A stretch of DNA of 51,804 nucleotides from Chitinivorax sp. B (GCF_005503445.1 NZ_SCOH01000037.1:1-51804); one strand, 5' to 3'. Counted from the stretch's first letter, positions 26,157 through 35,342 are shown. Translations and numbers: made by a program. Notes: generated by a model not told the origin, from the letters alone.

Positions 26157-27314
26157 ATGCAACGCATGCCGGGGCTCGATTTGATGCGAGCCATTGCCAT
26201 ATTGTGGGTGATGTTGTTTCACGCCATGGTGGGTGGCTTATCACTGCCGGGCAACAATATTGCCCGCTTTGGCTGGATGGGTGTGGACCTGTTCTTTGTA
26301 TTAAGCGGCTTTCTGATCGGAAGCCAGCTGTTGCAAACCTTGAAAACGACTGGGACCGTATCATGCGGCCGGTTCTATCTGAGGCGGGCATTTCGCATCC
26401 TGCCGGCATTCTGGGTCATGGTGGTGCTGTATTTCAATCTGCCTGGCATTCGCGAATTTCAGGAAATTCAACCTTGGTGGCAGTTTCTGACGTTTACCGA
26501 GAATCTGCTGATCGATTACTCGATTCCCAAGGCGTTTTCTCATGTCTGGTCGCTGTGTGTAGAGGAGCATTTCTATCTGCTGCTGCCCGTGTTGGTGTGG
26601 GCAATGGCGCGTCGCCCCAGTGCTGTGAACGTCGTAGTGGTCAGTGTCAGCATCATACTGGGCGGTCTGCTGTTGCGTTGGTACGTCTGGCAGCATGATC
26701 TGGCGCCTGTTCAGGGCATCGTCGAGGGGCCGGGGAATTTCTTCCAGCTTTATATCGAGCGTATCTATTACCCCACCTATACGCGGCTGGACGGTTTGTT
26801 GGCTGGCGTCGCGCTGGCGATAGTCAACGTGTATCACCCGAAGCAATGGGCATGGCTGATGTTGCGTGCCAATGGGCTATTGCTGGCTGGGGTGGTAGGC
26901 ATGGCGTGTTCGCTGTATCTGTTTGTGGATCGGTTTGCGTTCCTGCCCGCAGTCATCGGCTTCCCATTGTTATCCTGGAGCCTGGCGATGCTGGTGGCAG
27001 CGGCGGCCAGTCCATTCAGCCTGATTGGACGCTTCAGGTTACCGGGTGTCACGGTAGTAGCAACCTTGGCGTACAGCCTGTATCTGACCCACAAGGCGGT
27101 CTTTCACTGTGTTCAGGTGCAATGGGGGAATAAGTTGATGGCAAACCCAGTACTGGCCTATGTCTGTTATGGCGGGGCGGCCTTGGTGGCAGGGGGCGGT
27201 CTATACTGGCTGGTCGAACGTCCCGGCTTGCACTTGCGTGACTGGCTGCTGGGGCATGCAATGCCTGCGGCAGAAACGGTGACGACTACAGCAATAATGG
27301 TGCGCAACCCGTGA
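26157..27314 (+). CDS. Membrane acyltransferase (acyltransferase-3 / OafA family)
   Basis: 385 residues with about ten hydrophobic helices. The N-terminus P-G-L-D-L-M-R-A-I-A-I-L-W-V-M-L-F-H carries the family's conserved R and catalytic His, followed by G-V-D-L-F-F-V-L-S-G-F-L-I-G and later S-H-V-W-S-L-C-V-E-E-H-F-Y. These inner-membrane enzymes O-acetylate or acylate polysaccharides, lipid A-linked sugars or antibiotics; the acceptor is not evident, and no surface-polysaccharide cluster is adjacent. GGGGAGA precedes the ATG at 26157; a GTG three bases earlier is the alternative. It follows the beta-lactamase gene by 95 bp on the same strand. Confidence 0.9.
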   Translation: MQRMPGLDLMRAIAILWVMLFHAMVGGLSLPGNNIARFGWMGVDLFFVLSGFLIGSQLLQTLKTTGTVSCGRFYLRRAFRILPAFWVMVVLYFNLPGIREFQEIQPWWQFLTFTENLLIDYSIPKAFSHVWSLCVEEHFYLLLPVLVWAMARRPSAVNVVVVSVSIILGGLLLRWYVWQHDLAPVQGIVEGPGNFFQLYIERIYYPTYTRLDGLLAGVALAIVNVYHPKQWAWLMLRANGLLLAGVVGMACSLYLFVDRFAFLPAVIGFPLLSWSLAMLVAAAASPFSLIGRFRLPGVTVVATLAYSLYLTHKAVFHCVQVQWGNKLMANPVLAYVCYGGAALVAGGGLYWLVERPGLHLRDWLLGHAMPAAETVTTTAIMVRNP

Positions 27315-27607
27315 TTCGCAAGTGGGTGACAGCTGGGAATCTGTTCAAAACCATATTGCGCACCCGTGATTGTGGCTCATGTGCTGCTCATGGCAGATCG
27401 TGAACAGGTTCTGAGGCTTGTCGGCCCAGGGGCAAACTTGTTAAGCTTGCGCCTCGGGTCGGCAGTTCACCCAGGCGTCGCCACTCCGCTATTGGAGCGC
27501 TAAACCTGTTGTAGTTTGATCACGTGGCCATGATTTCCTGTGCCATGCTGCAAGGGCGACCACCAGCAACCCCTTCGGGTGGGCACGTTTCAAACAAGGA
27601 AACCACC
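27315..27607. other. Intergenic region with short repeats, no gene seen
   Basis: The sequence around the acyltransferase stop (GCGCAACCCGTGATT, 27302-27316) recurs almost exactly at 27358-27371. A weak hairpin lies at 27430-27451, and a small CCC-CTTC-GGG hairpin near 27570. The open frame from 27524 into the next gene is probably not translated before the GTG at 27608. Confidence 0.4.
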
Positions 27608-28174
27608 GTGTCCAAGATATTGCTTCCATTTCATACTGACGATATCTCAGCATTCGCTCGTGCTATGTGTCGGCAGTTGGCAGCTCGTACTGACGTCCCA
27701 TCTCATTTGGAGATGCTCAACATACTGGCCCGCGCTGCCGGCTTTCAGAACTTTCAAAGTTATCGCGAGCTGGCAATTCACCAGCAGGATGCGGCAAACG
27801 ATGCCAACGCCAGCCAAGTGGCGCTGACTGCCAATGCCAAAAAGCTGATCAGTTACCTGGATGATTCAGGCCGACTTACACGCTGGCCAAACAAGTACAC
27901 CGTTCAGCAGCTTAGCATCTGGTATTTGTGGACGCTTTTCATACCGCGCCACAAATATACCGAGCGGGAAGTCAATGAGGTATTGAAAGCTTTCAACACT
28001 TTTGGTGATCACGTCATCTTGCGCCGAGAGCTGGTCAACGCCGGCCTACTATGGCGTACGCCAGATGGTGCACAATACCGCAAGCAGCCAAGTAAGCCTT
28101 CCGATGAAGTGATGACGATGATTCGCGAAATCCGAAGATTAAGGAAGCTGCCAAAAGCCAGAAAAGTGGCTTAG
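27608..28174 (+). CDS. DUF2087-domain protein
   Basis: 188 residues. The C-terminal 80 residues match the DUF2087 pattern: Y-T-E-R-E-V-N-E-V-L-K-A-F-N-T-F-G-D-H-V-I-L-R-R-E-L-V-N-A-G-L-L, then T-P-D-G-A-Q-Y. This is a winged-helix-like module with predicted nucleic-acid binding. The N-terminal part has M-L-N-I-L-A-R-A-A-G-F-Q-N-F-Q-S-Y, seen in proteins of this group. Lysine and arginine are frequent at the C-terminus. GTG at 27608 is chosen because AAGGA lies seven bases upstream; the frame is open from 27524. Function unknown; a transcriptional role is possible. Confidence 0.78.
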   Translation: MSKILLPFHTDDISAFARAMCRQLAARTDVPSHLEMLNILARAAGFQNFQSYRELAIHQQDAANDANASQVALTANAKKLISYLDDSGRLTRWPNKYTVQQLSIWYLWTLFIPRHKYTEREVNEVLKAFNTFGDHVILRRELVNAGLLWRTPDGAQYRKQPSKPSDEVMTMIREIRRLRKLPKARKVA

Positions 28175-28259
28175 GGAAGGGTGTCGTCCCGGTTACAGCG
28201 GCATCGCGTGAGCGACAGTGTTGTAGCCGGTGTTACTGTTTATTGATTTCAGGGACAAA

Positions 28260-28291
28260 TGCCCCTGAGAACGTCCTATTCTTAGGGGGCA
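28260..28291 (+). promoter_or_regulatory. Hairpin covering the ribosome binding site of the P-loop kinase
   Basis: TGCCCCTGAGAA (28260-28271) pairs with 28279-28291 through 12 base pairs with one bulged G and one G-T pair, leaving a 7-nt loop. The right arm contains the GGGGG Shine-Dalgarno (28285-28289) six bases before the ATG at 28296. Folding would hide the ribosome binding site, suggesting conditional translation, for example by temperature or a bound factor. Confidence 0.5.
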
Positions 28292-28295
28292 TAGC

Positions 28296-28784
28296 ATGTC
28301 GTTATCAAACCACATCAATCCCGATCATTTTCTGGATATGTCCGGCAATGTCACGCTCACCAGCGAAGACGTTGTAGCAGCCTGGGAGCTCGCATACGAG
28401 GCCATGGAGCGACAATTGCGAGCAGTTGGGCCACACGCTACCTTGTATGTTGTATTTGGATTACAAGGTGCAGGAAAAACAACCTGGGTTGAACAGAACG
28501 CTCATCGTTTTGGCCCTGATGCGGTGTTCCTTGATGGGCCATTACCGTCACGTACCAAACGTACGCGGGCAGTTGTCTTGGCCAAGAGTATGGGGCGCAA
28601 AGTAGTAGCGGTCTGGCTGAACACGCCATTCGACGTAGCCCTTGCTCAAAATGCCACACGTACTGGGCTTGCGTGTATCCGCGAAGAGGCGATTCGGCAT
28701 GTTTATGATCAACTTGAGCCTCCCTCCATTGAGGAGGGCTTTGATCAGATCATGGAGATCAATATTTGCCAAGAGCAGGCCTAA
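28296..28784 (+). CDS. Small P-loop kinase (AAA/PNK/Zeta-like)
   Basis: 162 residues. Walker A is F-G-L-Q-G-A-G-K-T-T-W near 52-62. A lid-like arginine-bearing region follows (P-S-R-T-K-R-T-R), then V-W-L-N-T-P-F-D-V-A-L-A-Q-N and R-E-E-A-I-R-H-V-Y-D-Q-L-E-P-P-S-I-E-E-G-F-D, the usual order in polynucleotide-kinase- and Zeta-toxin-like small kinases (P-loop, N-x-R segment, E-G-F/W-D near the end). The phosphate acceptor is unknown. No antitoxin-like partner is obvious; the DUF2087 gene lies 121 bp upstream on the same strand. The ribosome binding site is folded into a hairpin. The stop lies two bases from the convergent DUF2167 gene. Confidence 0.82.
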   Translation: MSLSNHINPDHFLDMSGNVTLTSEDVVAAWELAYEAMERQLRAVGPHATLYVVFGLQGAGKTTWVEQNAHRFGPDAVFLDGPLPSRTKRTRAVVLAKSMGRKVVAVWLNTPFDVALAQNATRTGLACIREEAIRHVYDQLEPPSIEEGFDQIMEINICQEQA

Positions 28785-28786
28785 TT

Positions 28787-29677
28787 CTAATCTTTAGGTT
28801 TGAGTCGGCGAATGACGGTAAAAACAATGCCAGCCAAGGCAATCATCACGATGAGTAGGATGCGAGGCATGTTCGACAGATTTTCCGATACGGACTCATC
28901 TCGTTTGGCATCGTAAGTGCCTTCAAGTCCCCAGTTGACATTGTCTATTGAGGCAGCGCGATCGAACAGGAAGTTGTAATCTTCATAACGCTTCTTCGGC
29001 AAATACGTCCAACCGTCCAGAATCTGTCTGAAAACTGCTTGAGCCTTGGCCATTTCTGCATATTTGGCATGCATCACCAAGGCAGTGCCGCCTTCCCGTC
29101 CAAGCAGCACTGCCCCTGCAATAAAAAATTGCTCATCTTGCAGGCCAATTGAGCGTACATCGAAAGAAAATTCGAGCCTGTGCTTTGTGGGATCATAAGC
29201 AGGAGGCATGACCCACTTATTGAACATGATTTGGATGCCAGCGTGTTGGGCGCTGGCTTTGATGAAGGCATCTTTCATTTCATTCATGAATGTTGTGGAA
29301 TGTATTTGGGCAGAATCTTTTTCACTGATATATCCAAACGGATTAAAGCGAATTTCTATTGCCCAAGGATTTGATTCATCCTCGGGCAAAATTGCACCAA
29401 CAACCATATCGCTGGGATTCGCCTTGATCGCTTTCAATAGGTGATTGACATCATTCTTGGGGATGAAGACGGTGCTGGCTGGCAGATTGAATCTTGCCTG
29501 ATTGGGTACACTGATTAGATTGGGGCCGGCAATAGCAGCCATACGTGCGGCTTTGTAGGCTGCATAAATGGTTTTAATGGATTGGAGCTGTTCTTCGCGT
29601 GATTGGTATGGGGCTGCTTGGCTGATTGCGGAAGCGAGGGAAAGCCAAATGGCTAAGAGGCCGATCAATGCCTTCAT
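28787..29677 (-). CDS. DUF2167 membrane-anchored exported protein
   Basis: 296 residues. A signal peptide (M-K-A-L-I-G-L-L-A-I-W-L-S-L-A-S-A) precedes a periplasmic DUF2167 domain with V-P-N-Q-A-R-F-N-L-P-A-S-T-V-F-I-P, then F-N-P-F-G-Y-I-S-E-K-D, and a C-terminal transmembrane helix (I-L-L-I-V-M-I-A-L-A-G-I-V-F) ending in basic residues. Family function is unknown. AAGGA lies seven bases before the ATG. The upstream 234 bp (29678-29911) is AT-rich with no gene. Confidence 0.88.
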   Translation of the reverse strand: MKALIGLLAIWLSLASAISQAAPYQSREEQLQSIKTIYAAYKAARMAAIAGPNLISVPNQARFNLPASTVFIPKNDVNHLLKAIKANPSDMVVGAILPEDESNPWAIEIRFNPFGYISEKDSAQIHSTTFMNEMKDAFIKASAQHAGIQIMFNKWVMPPAYDPTKHRLEFSFDVRSIGLQDEQFFIAGAVLLGREGGTALVMHAKYAEMAKAQAVFRQILDGWTYLPKKRYEDYNFLFDRAASIDNVNWGLEGTYDAKRDESVSENLSNMPRILLIVMIALAGIVFTVIRRLKPKD

Positions 29678-29911
29678 GCTGCGTCCTTGCGAGAGTTGAG
29701 TAACTAGACTGATGTTTGTTTGGCACTGGTCTATTCAGAATTGATACAAAAATTATATGCTCTGAACGGCATGTTGTGCAGTGCTATTGCCTACGCTGCC
29801 GAATATATATCCATGCATGACTCACATGCCAAATTTGATTGTAATGAATACTGATGATAGTAGAGGTAAATATATGATTTTGGGAATGTATTTGAGTTGG
29901 GGAACAATGAT

Positions 29912-30544
29912 TCACAACCAGTCAAACTGACGGCAGGCAAACAGACTTAACCAGAACATGCTGCCAGCCATGATGCCAGCAAGCGTGCCAGCACATACTT
30001 CTATGGGTTGATGTCGGTGCAGCACAATTCTGGACCAGCCGATCAGGAATACAGCAAATGCAATCAGCAGCACACCAGGCAGGAAAGGCCATTGTAGTAT
30101 GGCAGCAAATGTCGCGAATGCCACGTGATGGGATAATTTGAACCAGCGCAGGCAGAGTTTGGCGATCAAGACAATCAACCCTGCCGTGGCAATGCCCAAC
30201 GCAACGACTGGTAAATGTAGTAGCCAACCTGTCAGCAGGCTGCTGATCACCAATAACGGAAGTATGAAATGGTGAAGATCACGGCGCTCGTGCGGAATAC
30301 TGGCGTCGACGTGCTGCCAGCGCCCTTGTTGGACCCGATAGGTGCTATAGACTGTGATCAGGCCACCCAACAATAGAAACGCGATGGCAACGGCAAGCAA
30401 CTCCGGGCGTTCCTGTCGGGCCATGGCCGTGAAGGTGGAAGCGGGAAGTAGGCAAAGTGGATGGCCCACGATCGAAATCCCACGAGCAACCCGCTCATGT
30501 AGCAATACAGTAGTCGGTTGCGTACCGTCAGTGGGTGTGGACAA
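29912..30544 (-). CDS. PAP2-like membrane phosphatase
   Basis: 210 residues with about five hydrophobic helices. The C-terminal half contains K-L-S-H-H-V-A-F (motif 2, in place of P-S-G-H) and W-S-R-I-V-L-H-R-H-Q-P-I-E (motif 3, S-R-x5-H-x3-E/D), as in divergent members of the phosphatidic-acid-phosphatase type 2 family, which act on lipid phosphates. The deviations leave activity uncertain. The best start is TTG at 30544, with AAGG eight bases upstream, which overlaps the end of the HAD gene by 17 bp and implies coupled translation. Confidence 0.75.
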   Translation of the reverse strand: MSTPTDGTQPTTVLLHERVARGISIVGHPLCLLPASTFTAMARQERPELLAVAIAFLLLGGLITVYSTYRVQQGRWQHVDASIPHERRDLHHFILPLLVISSLLTGWLLHLPVVALGIATAGLIVLIAKLCLRWFKLSHHVAFATFAAILQWPFLPGVLLIAFAVFLIGWSRIVLHRHQPIEVCAGTLAGIMAGSMFWLSLFACRQFDWL

Positions 30545-31193
30545 TCGGCCAACCTTGTTCTTCTGCGATGGCTTTCAGCAGGCTGTCCGGATTGACGGCC
30601 ACCGGATGGCTGACCCGTTCTAGAAGTGGCAGGTCATTACGGGAATCACTATAGAACCAGGTTTCATCAAAGTCGGTCCATTTTTGCGCGTGCTCTGCTA
30701 ACCACATTTCCAGCCGGGTGATTTTGCCAGCTTGAAAACTAGGAATACCCATGGGTTTACCGGTGTACCGCCCATCCACGATCTCAGGTTCGGTAGCGAT
30801 GAGGTGTGGTACCCCCAGTTCTGCGGCGATCGGCGCGGTAACGAAGCGGTTGGTTGCGGTAATGATCACAATCAGATCGCCTTGGGCCTGATGGCCAGCT
30901 AACAATTGCCGGGATTTGTCGGTGATCATGGGCAGTATATGTTCTTGCATGTAGGCAGTATGAAGTGTGTGCAATTCTTCCATGCTGAACTGTGCCAACG
31001 GTGCCAGCTGAAATGTCAGGAACTCGTTCATATCGAGTATCCCTGCTTTGTATTGTTCATAGAAAGCATCGTTGCGGCGATTGGTTTCGTCGGCATCCAG
31101 CAGGCCGCGACAGATCAGGAAACGTGGCCATTCAACGTCACTGTCGCCTGCCAGCAGGGTGTGATCAAGGTCAAATAACACCAGGCGCTTCAT
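30528..31193 (-). CDS. HAD-IB family phosphatase (SerB-like)
   Basis: 221 residues. Motif I is F-D-L-D-H-T-L-L (Asp8 nucleophile, Asp10 acid/base). Motif II Thr lies in I-I-T-A-T-N-R, and motif III/IV is F-Y-S-D-S-R-N-D-L-P-L. The helical cap between motifs I and II, and length, fit HAD-IB enzymes related to phosphoserine phosphatase; related bacterial proteins dephosphorylate histidinol phosphate or phospholipid precursors. The gene immediately downstream of hda is a HAD phosphatase of this kind in many betaproteobacteria. GGGAG precedes the ATG. It lies 14 bp after hda and overlaps the PAP2-like gene. Confidence 0.88.
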   Translation of the reverse strand: MKRLVLFDLDHTLLAGDSDVEWPRFLICRGLLDADETNRRNDAFYEQYKAGILDMNEFLTFQLAPLAQFSMEELHTLHTAYMQEHILPMITDKSRQLLAGHQAQGDLIVIITATNRFVTAPIAAELGVPHLIATEPEIVDGRYTGKPMGIPSFQAGKITRLEMWLAEHAQKWTDFDETWFYSDSRNDLPLLERVSHPVAVNPDSLLKAIAEEQGWPIVHTH

Positions 31194-31207
31194 CGAATAT
31201 CTCCCAT

Positions 31208-31915
31208 TCAGAACAAAGTTTGTTGGCTGGCATCATCAAAGCGGTGAGCACTCAATACCTCGCGCAACAGTGGCAACGTGATTTGGCGTTGTTGTTCGAG
31301 TGATACCCGATCCAGTTCATCAATGATCCCGACCAGTGAGGTTAAGTCGCGTCGCCAGCGCAATAGCAGGTATTCGCAGACATCATCGCTCAGCATAAAA
31401 CCACGAGCCTGGGCATGTAGTTTGAGGGCCTGTACCTTATCCTGATCGGACAAGGGCTGCATCTGAAACACCAAACCCCAGCCAAAGCGGGTGGTCAGGT
31501 CTGCCCGCAGTGGTAATTGGCTCGGTGCACACGGGCCGGCAGCAACAAATACGCCGCGCGACTCTTTCAGGCGATTGTAGACACTGAATGCTACAACTTG
31601 GGCTTCGGCATTCAGGTGGTGAACATTGTCGAGTGCCACGCAATCCAATTCACCCAGGCTGTCGTCAGGGGCGAACAATTGGGCGCAGTCTACATAAGCA
31701 GCTTTGGCGCCCTGTTCCGTTGCAGCACGAACTGCTGCTTGTAAAAGATGTGTACGGCCTGCGCCGTGTTCCCCCCACAAATACAGCATGTGTTCGTCGC
31801 TGTAACCAAAAACCGCGTCCCGTAGTGCGTTGAGCGCTTCCAGATTGGCCTGGCCGACAAAATTGTCAAAGGCAGCTGGGGGGGACGGGGTCAGATCAAG
31901 CAGCAGTTGTTTCAC
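31208..31915 (-). CDS. hda: DnaA regulatory inactivator Hda
   Basis: 235 residues, the normal Hda length. The protein begins near [11 protein letters not shown], a beta-clamp-binding Q-L-x-L-type motif that is a hallmark of Hda. The DnaA-related AAA+ domain follows: a modified P-loop [13 protein letters not shown] (R in place of K), Walker [12 protein letters not shown], and sensor-2 region L-L-L-R-W-R-R-D-L. Hda with clamp-DNA stimulates ATP hydrolysis by DnaA after replication initiation. The start is GTG at 31915; the frame is open to 32194, but the extension has no family counterpart. No clear Shine-Dalgarno is visible. It is divergent from purM, with 268 bp between. Confidence 0.92.
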   Translation of the reverse strand: MKQLLLDLTPSPPAAFDNFVGQANLEALNALRDAVFGYSDEHMLYLWGEHGAGRTHLLQAAVRAATEQGAKAAYVDCAQLFAPDDSLGELDCVALDNVHHLNAEAQVVAFSVYNRLKESRGVFVAAGPCAPSQLPLRADLTTRFGWGLVFQMQPLSDQDKVQALKLHAQARGFMLSDDVCEYLLLRWRRDLTSLVGIIDELDRVSLEQQRQITLPLLREVLSAHRFDDASQQTLF

Positions 31916-32183
31916 AAGCGGGATGGTATGGTATTGGTCGAGTGGCTGGCAGCGCGGGTTCCAGCCTTGCAATCGAGCAAACCGGTGCACATTGTCAGGG
32001 GTGGTAATTGCTTTTGCAAAGGCAAGGTATGCGCTTCTCGTTTCAATTGCAAACTGGAATACGGTAAAATGTTGTTTTTTATCGCGGCCACCTAGGCCAC
32101 GATCATGCGTCGAAAGCGACATTATAGTTTTGTTTTCCCTAGCCGTGTGCGGGGAACGTTCACTTATCAAAGCGAGAACCCTC

Positions 32184-33227
32184 TTGAGCGCCAACCAAAC
32201 CTCCCTCAGCTATCGTGATGCCGGTGTCGACATTGATGCAGGCGATCAACTGGTCGAGAACATCAGGCCCTTTGCCAAGCGCACCATGCGCCCAGAAGTG
32301 CTGGGTGGAATCGGCGGCTTCGGCGCGCTGGTGGAAATTTCGAAGAAATACAAAGAACCTGTTCTGGTGTCAGGTACCGACGGCGTGGGTACTAAACTGA
32401 AACTGGCCTTCGAGCTGGATCGTCATGATACGGTTGGTATCGACTTGGTTGCGATGAGTGTCAATGACATTCTTGTGCAAGGGGCTGAACCGCTGTTCTT
32501 CTTGGATTATTTTGCCTGTGGCCGACTGGATGTGCCGCGCGCAACGGATGTGATCAAGGGTATTGCCGCTGGTTGCGAGCAATCTGGCTGTGCTTTGATC
32601 GGAGGTGAAACTGCCGAAATGCCGGGCATGTACCCGGATGGTGAATATGATCTCGCCGGATTTGCCGTGGGCGTGGTGGAAAAAGCCAATATCATTACCG
32701 GCAAGTCCATTCAGCCTGGTGACGTGGTGTTGGGGTTGAAATCGAATGGCGCGCATTCCAACGGGTACAGCCTGGTACGCAAGATCATTGAGCGTAGCAA
32801 ACCTGATCTGGATGCCGAGTTTGACGGTGGCAAAACACTGGCAGACTGCATCATGGCGCCCACGCGTCTTTACGTAAAGCCACTGCTGAAGCTGATGGCG
32901 CATTTGCCAGTGAAGGGCATGGCACATATCACCGGTGGTGGTATTACTGAGAACGTACCGCGCGTATTGCCAGAGAACACCGTGGCACAGATCGACAAGC
33001 AAGCTTGGCCATTGCCGAAGTTGTTTCAGTGGTTACAGACAGAAGGCAATGTGGCAGCGGATGAGATGTACCGCACCTTCAATTGTGGAATCGGTATGGT
33101 AGTGATTGTAGCCGCGGAGCATGTCGATGCTGCGATGGCCATGCTGACTGTAGAGGGCGAAACGGTGTACCGCATTGGTGCCGTCCGGGCTCGTAGTGGT
33201 GATGAGCATCAGACTCAGGTGGCCTGA
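32184..33227 (+). CDS. purM: Phosphoribosylformylglycinamidine cyclo-ligase PurM
   Basis: 347 residues, equal to the family norm. PurM converts FGAM to AIR with ATP in purine synthesis. Family motifs are the N-terminal [23 protein letters not shown], then [11 protein letters not shown] and [10 protein letters not shown]. No ATG precedes these motifs, so the start is TTG at 32184, giving L-S-A-N-Q-T as N-terminus with a GAGA-like Shine-Dalgarno. The frame is open far upstream (to 31830), but that part is antisense to hda and not coding. A terminator follows, then purN. Confidence 0.96.
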   Translation: MSANQTSLSYRDAGVDIDAGDQLVENIRPFAKRTMRPEVLGGIGGFGALVEISKKYKEPVLVSGTDGVGTKLKLAFELDRHDTVGIDLVAMSVNDILVQGAEPLFFLDYFACGRLDVPRATDVIKGIAAGCEQSGCALIGGETAEMPGMYPDGEYDLAGFAVGVVEKANIITGKSIQPGDVVLGLKSNGAHSNGYSLVRKIIERSKPDLDAEFDGGKTLADCIMAPTRLYVKPLLKLMAHLPVKGMAHITGGGITENVPRVLPENTVAQIDKQAWPLPKLFQWLQTEGNVAADEMYRTFNCGIGMVVIVAAEHVDAAMAMLTVEGETVYRIGAVRARSGDEHQTQVA

Positions 33228-33247
33228 GTACTACCGTCATCAATACC

Positions 33248-33279
33248 GGCCGCCGGCCATGCTGGCGGCCTTTGTTTTT
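33248..33279 (+). terminator. Rho-independent terminator between purM and purN
   Basis: GGCCGCC (33248-33254) pairs perfectly with GGCGGCC (33264-33270), followed by TTTGTTTTT. It lies 21 bp past the purM stop and may attenuate readthrough into purN. Confidence 0.85.
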
Positions 33280-33305
33280 CATGGCTCTAAATGATAGATG
33301 TGCAT

Positions 33306-33938
33306 ATGAAGCGAATTGTTATGTTGATCTCCGGCCGCGGCAGCAATATGCAGGCCATTCTGGATGCCAAGCCACCAGTTGAATTTGCCGCTGTGATTGC
33401 CAATAAGGCCGATGCGGGTGGGTTGGCTATTGCCAGTGCACACGGTATTCCGACGGCCGTGTTGTCGCATAAGGATTTTGACAGCCGCGAGCGCTTTGAT
33501 ACGGCTTTGGCGCAGCTTATCGATACTTTCCAACCCGATTTGGTTGTATTGGCAGGTTTCATGCGCATTTTGTCTGAAGGTTTTGTTCGCCACTATGAAG
33601 GACGAATGATCAATATCCATCCTTCCTTATTGCCTGCTTTTACTGGCCTGCATACCCATGCCCGAGCGCTGGAGGAGGGATGCAAGCTGCATGGCTGCAC
33701 TGTGCATTTTGTCACTGCAGAACTGGATCATGGCCCGATCATCGCGCAGGCGGCGGTACCTGTGATGGATGATGACACGCCGGAAACTTTGTCTGCTCGT
33801 GTATTGCAGCAGGAACATCTGCTCTATCCGGCGGTCGTACGCTGGATTGCCGAAGATCGTGTTACGTTGGAAAACGGCCGTGTGCGTGTCCGGCAGGATC
33901 AGATTGATGCAACAGTAGCGTTGCGATCACCTGATTGA
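33306..33938 (+). CDS. purN: Phosphoribosylglycinamide formyltransferase PurN
   Basis: 210 residues. PurN transfers a formyl group from 10-formyl-THF to GAR. The N-terminal phosphate loop I-S-G-R-G-S-N-M-Q-A-I and the catalytic segment with N-I-H-P-S-L-L-P-A-F-T-G (Asn, His) and V-T-A-E-L-D-H-G-P-I-I-A-Q-A (Asp) are intact. An ATG at 33291 would add five residues; M-K-R-I-V at 33306 fits the family. It follows purM after a terminator and precedes the DUF3108 gene, a common betaproteobacterial order. Confidence 0.95.
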   Translation: MKRIVMLISGRGSNMQAILDAKPPVEFAAVIANKADAGGLAIASAHGIPTAVLSHKDFDSRERFDTALAQLIDTFQPDLVVLAGFMRILSEGFVRHYEGRMINIHPSLLPAFTGLHTHARALEEGCKLHGCTVHFVTAELDHGPIIAQAAVPVMDDDTPETLSARVLQQEHLLYPAVVRWIAEDRVTLENGRVRVRQDQIDATVALRSPD

Positions 33939-34014
33939 CTGTTTGCGCAACTAAGTGCCAGCAACCTGAGTGTGACTCCGGCGAGGTGAACATACATGAT
34001 CAATACGGATCGTT

Positions 34015-35289
34015 ATGGATAACGTAGTAACTCAAGGAGCGGGACATGACGCGGTATCGAAGGGGATGCGGCTCGGCATGAGGCCCTGGATAACCCGGAC
34101 ATTGCTTGTGGCGATGACCTTATCGGTCTTGGTTCATCTTGCTACAGTCTTTAGCGAACAGCTCTATGCCCTTGCCCTTGGTCTGATGGGTGAAAAAATC
34201 GAGGTTCGTGAGACCGATCGCCAACTGACTGAACAGGAGATTGAAGCTGAAACACTGCCGCAGGCGGGTTTGCCGACCAAACCGCTGATCAACAAACTGA
34301 ATGTGTATCTGGTCCCGGCCCAGCAACTGAAGGCGACAACAAGTAAACCAAAACCCAAGCAACCCAGGACGGTCGTGCCCAAAAAGGCGCAACCTACTCA
34401 GCTGGCGCAGCAGGTACCCACGACAGAATCATTCCCAGTGCCGACAGAACCTGTGATGCTACCACCAGAGCCGACCGCACTAGTTATCGCGCAGCCTGAA
34501 CCAGTGCAGTTACCGGTGCCAGAAACGCCTGTATCAACCACTGTCGCGACAGCGCCGCCTGTGGTGCCATCCACACCAGTTGAGTCTGTAGCCAGTGAGG
34601 TTCAAGCCGCACCGGTGTCCAGCAAAGCCTTTCCCCGAGACATGCGGGTACACTACACTGCATTGGGATTGGGTGAGGCTACCTTGAGTTGGCGACAGGA
34701 AGGCAATGTCTACACGGTTGAGCTACGTGCGGCAGGGTTGGGAAAAAGTATGTTGGGGCGTGCCAAAGGGACTGTGACCAAAGCGGGGTTGCGCCCAGAT
34801 GAGTATCAGGAATTTCGCGATGGCAAGCTGGATACGCCAAAATATGTGGTGCTGTTTGACTGGAATGCCAACACGGTCAGTTTTGGTGATCCACAATCGC
34901 TGAAACGGGAACCTATCAATCCAGGTGCTCAGGATATTTTGTCACTTTATTTTCAGGTGGCACTGCGTGGAAGCAAGGCGATGGATGCCGAGTTGCAGAT
35001 TATCACCGGCAAGAAACTGTATACCCAGCGTTACCATATCGAGGGCGAATCGACTGTTCACATTCCAGGTGCGGGTGATGTCAATGCAGTATTGGTCAAG
35101 GGGCAGAACGAACGTGGCCGTGGTGATTTCTGGCTGGCGCCTGACTGGTATAACTTGCCTGTCAAAGTGAATCTGGACATGTCGGGTAAACTGATCGTTC
35201 CACTGGATGTGACCAAAGTGGAAGTGGCGGGTAAAGTGATGTTGAGCAGACCGAAACCCGCGCCCCCGCGCCCCAAGCGGGATCGCTGA
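34015..35289 (+). CDS. DUF3108 exported/anchored protein with proline-rich linker
   Basis: 424 residues. One N-terminal hydrophobic helix (T-L-L-V-A-M-T-L-S-V-L-V-H-L-A-T-V) after a basic stretch anchors it in the inner membrane, as in TonB. A proline-rich linker spans about 95-200. The C-terminal DUF3108 domain (about 205-400) is beta-rich: V-H-Y-T-A-L-G-L-G-E-A-T-L-S-W, then F-W-L-A-P-D-W-Y-N-L-P-V-K-V near the end. The family is periplasmic and of unknown function. The TonB-like layout suggests a span across the periplasm. The neighbours purN and the methyltransferase are a conserved but functionally unexplained context. Confidence 0.88.
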   Translation: MDNVVTQGAGHDAVSKGMRLGMRPWITRTLLVAMTLSVLVHLATVFSEQLYALALGLMGEKIEVRETDRQLTEQEIEAETLPQAGLPTKPLINKLNVYLVPAQQLKATTSKPKPKQPRTVVPKKAQPTQLAQQVPTTESFPVPTEPVMLPPEPTALVIAQPEPVQLPVPETPVSTTVATAPPVVPSTPVESVASEVQAAPVSSKAFPRDMRVHYTALGLGEATLSWRQEGNVYTVELRAAGLGKSMLGRAKGTVTKAGLRPDEYQEFRDGKLDTPKYVVLFDWNANTVSFGDPQSLKREPINPGAQDILSLYFQVALRGSKAMDAELQIITGKKLYTQRYHIEGESTVHIPGAGDVNAVLVKGQNERGRGDFWLAPDWYNLPVKVNLDMSGKLIVPLDVTKVEVAGKVMLSRPKPAPPRPKRDR

Positions 35290-35342
35290 CCTAATTTCCG
35301 CCACTTGATGTGACCTGCGGGTTGGACAAGTGGTGTTCCAAT

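Noticed and set aside
27440-27446. GTTAAGC resembling an integron attC core near the beta-lactamase region
   Set aside because: No paired RYYYAAC end or long palindrome, no integrase; a 7-bp match is expected by chance.
30544-30623. Independent promoter for the PAP2-like gene
   Set aside because: Its TTG start overlaps the HAD gene, so it is more likely translated from the same transcript.
31830-32183. Upstream extension of the purM frame
   Set aside because: It is antisense to hda and would add 118 residues not found in PurM; the TTG start gives the normal length.
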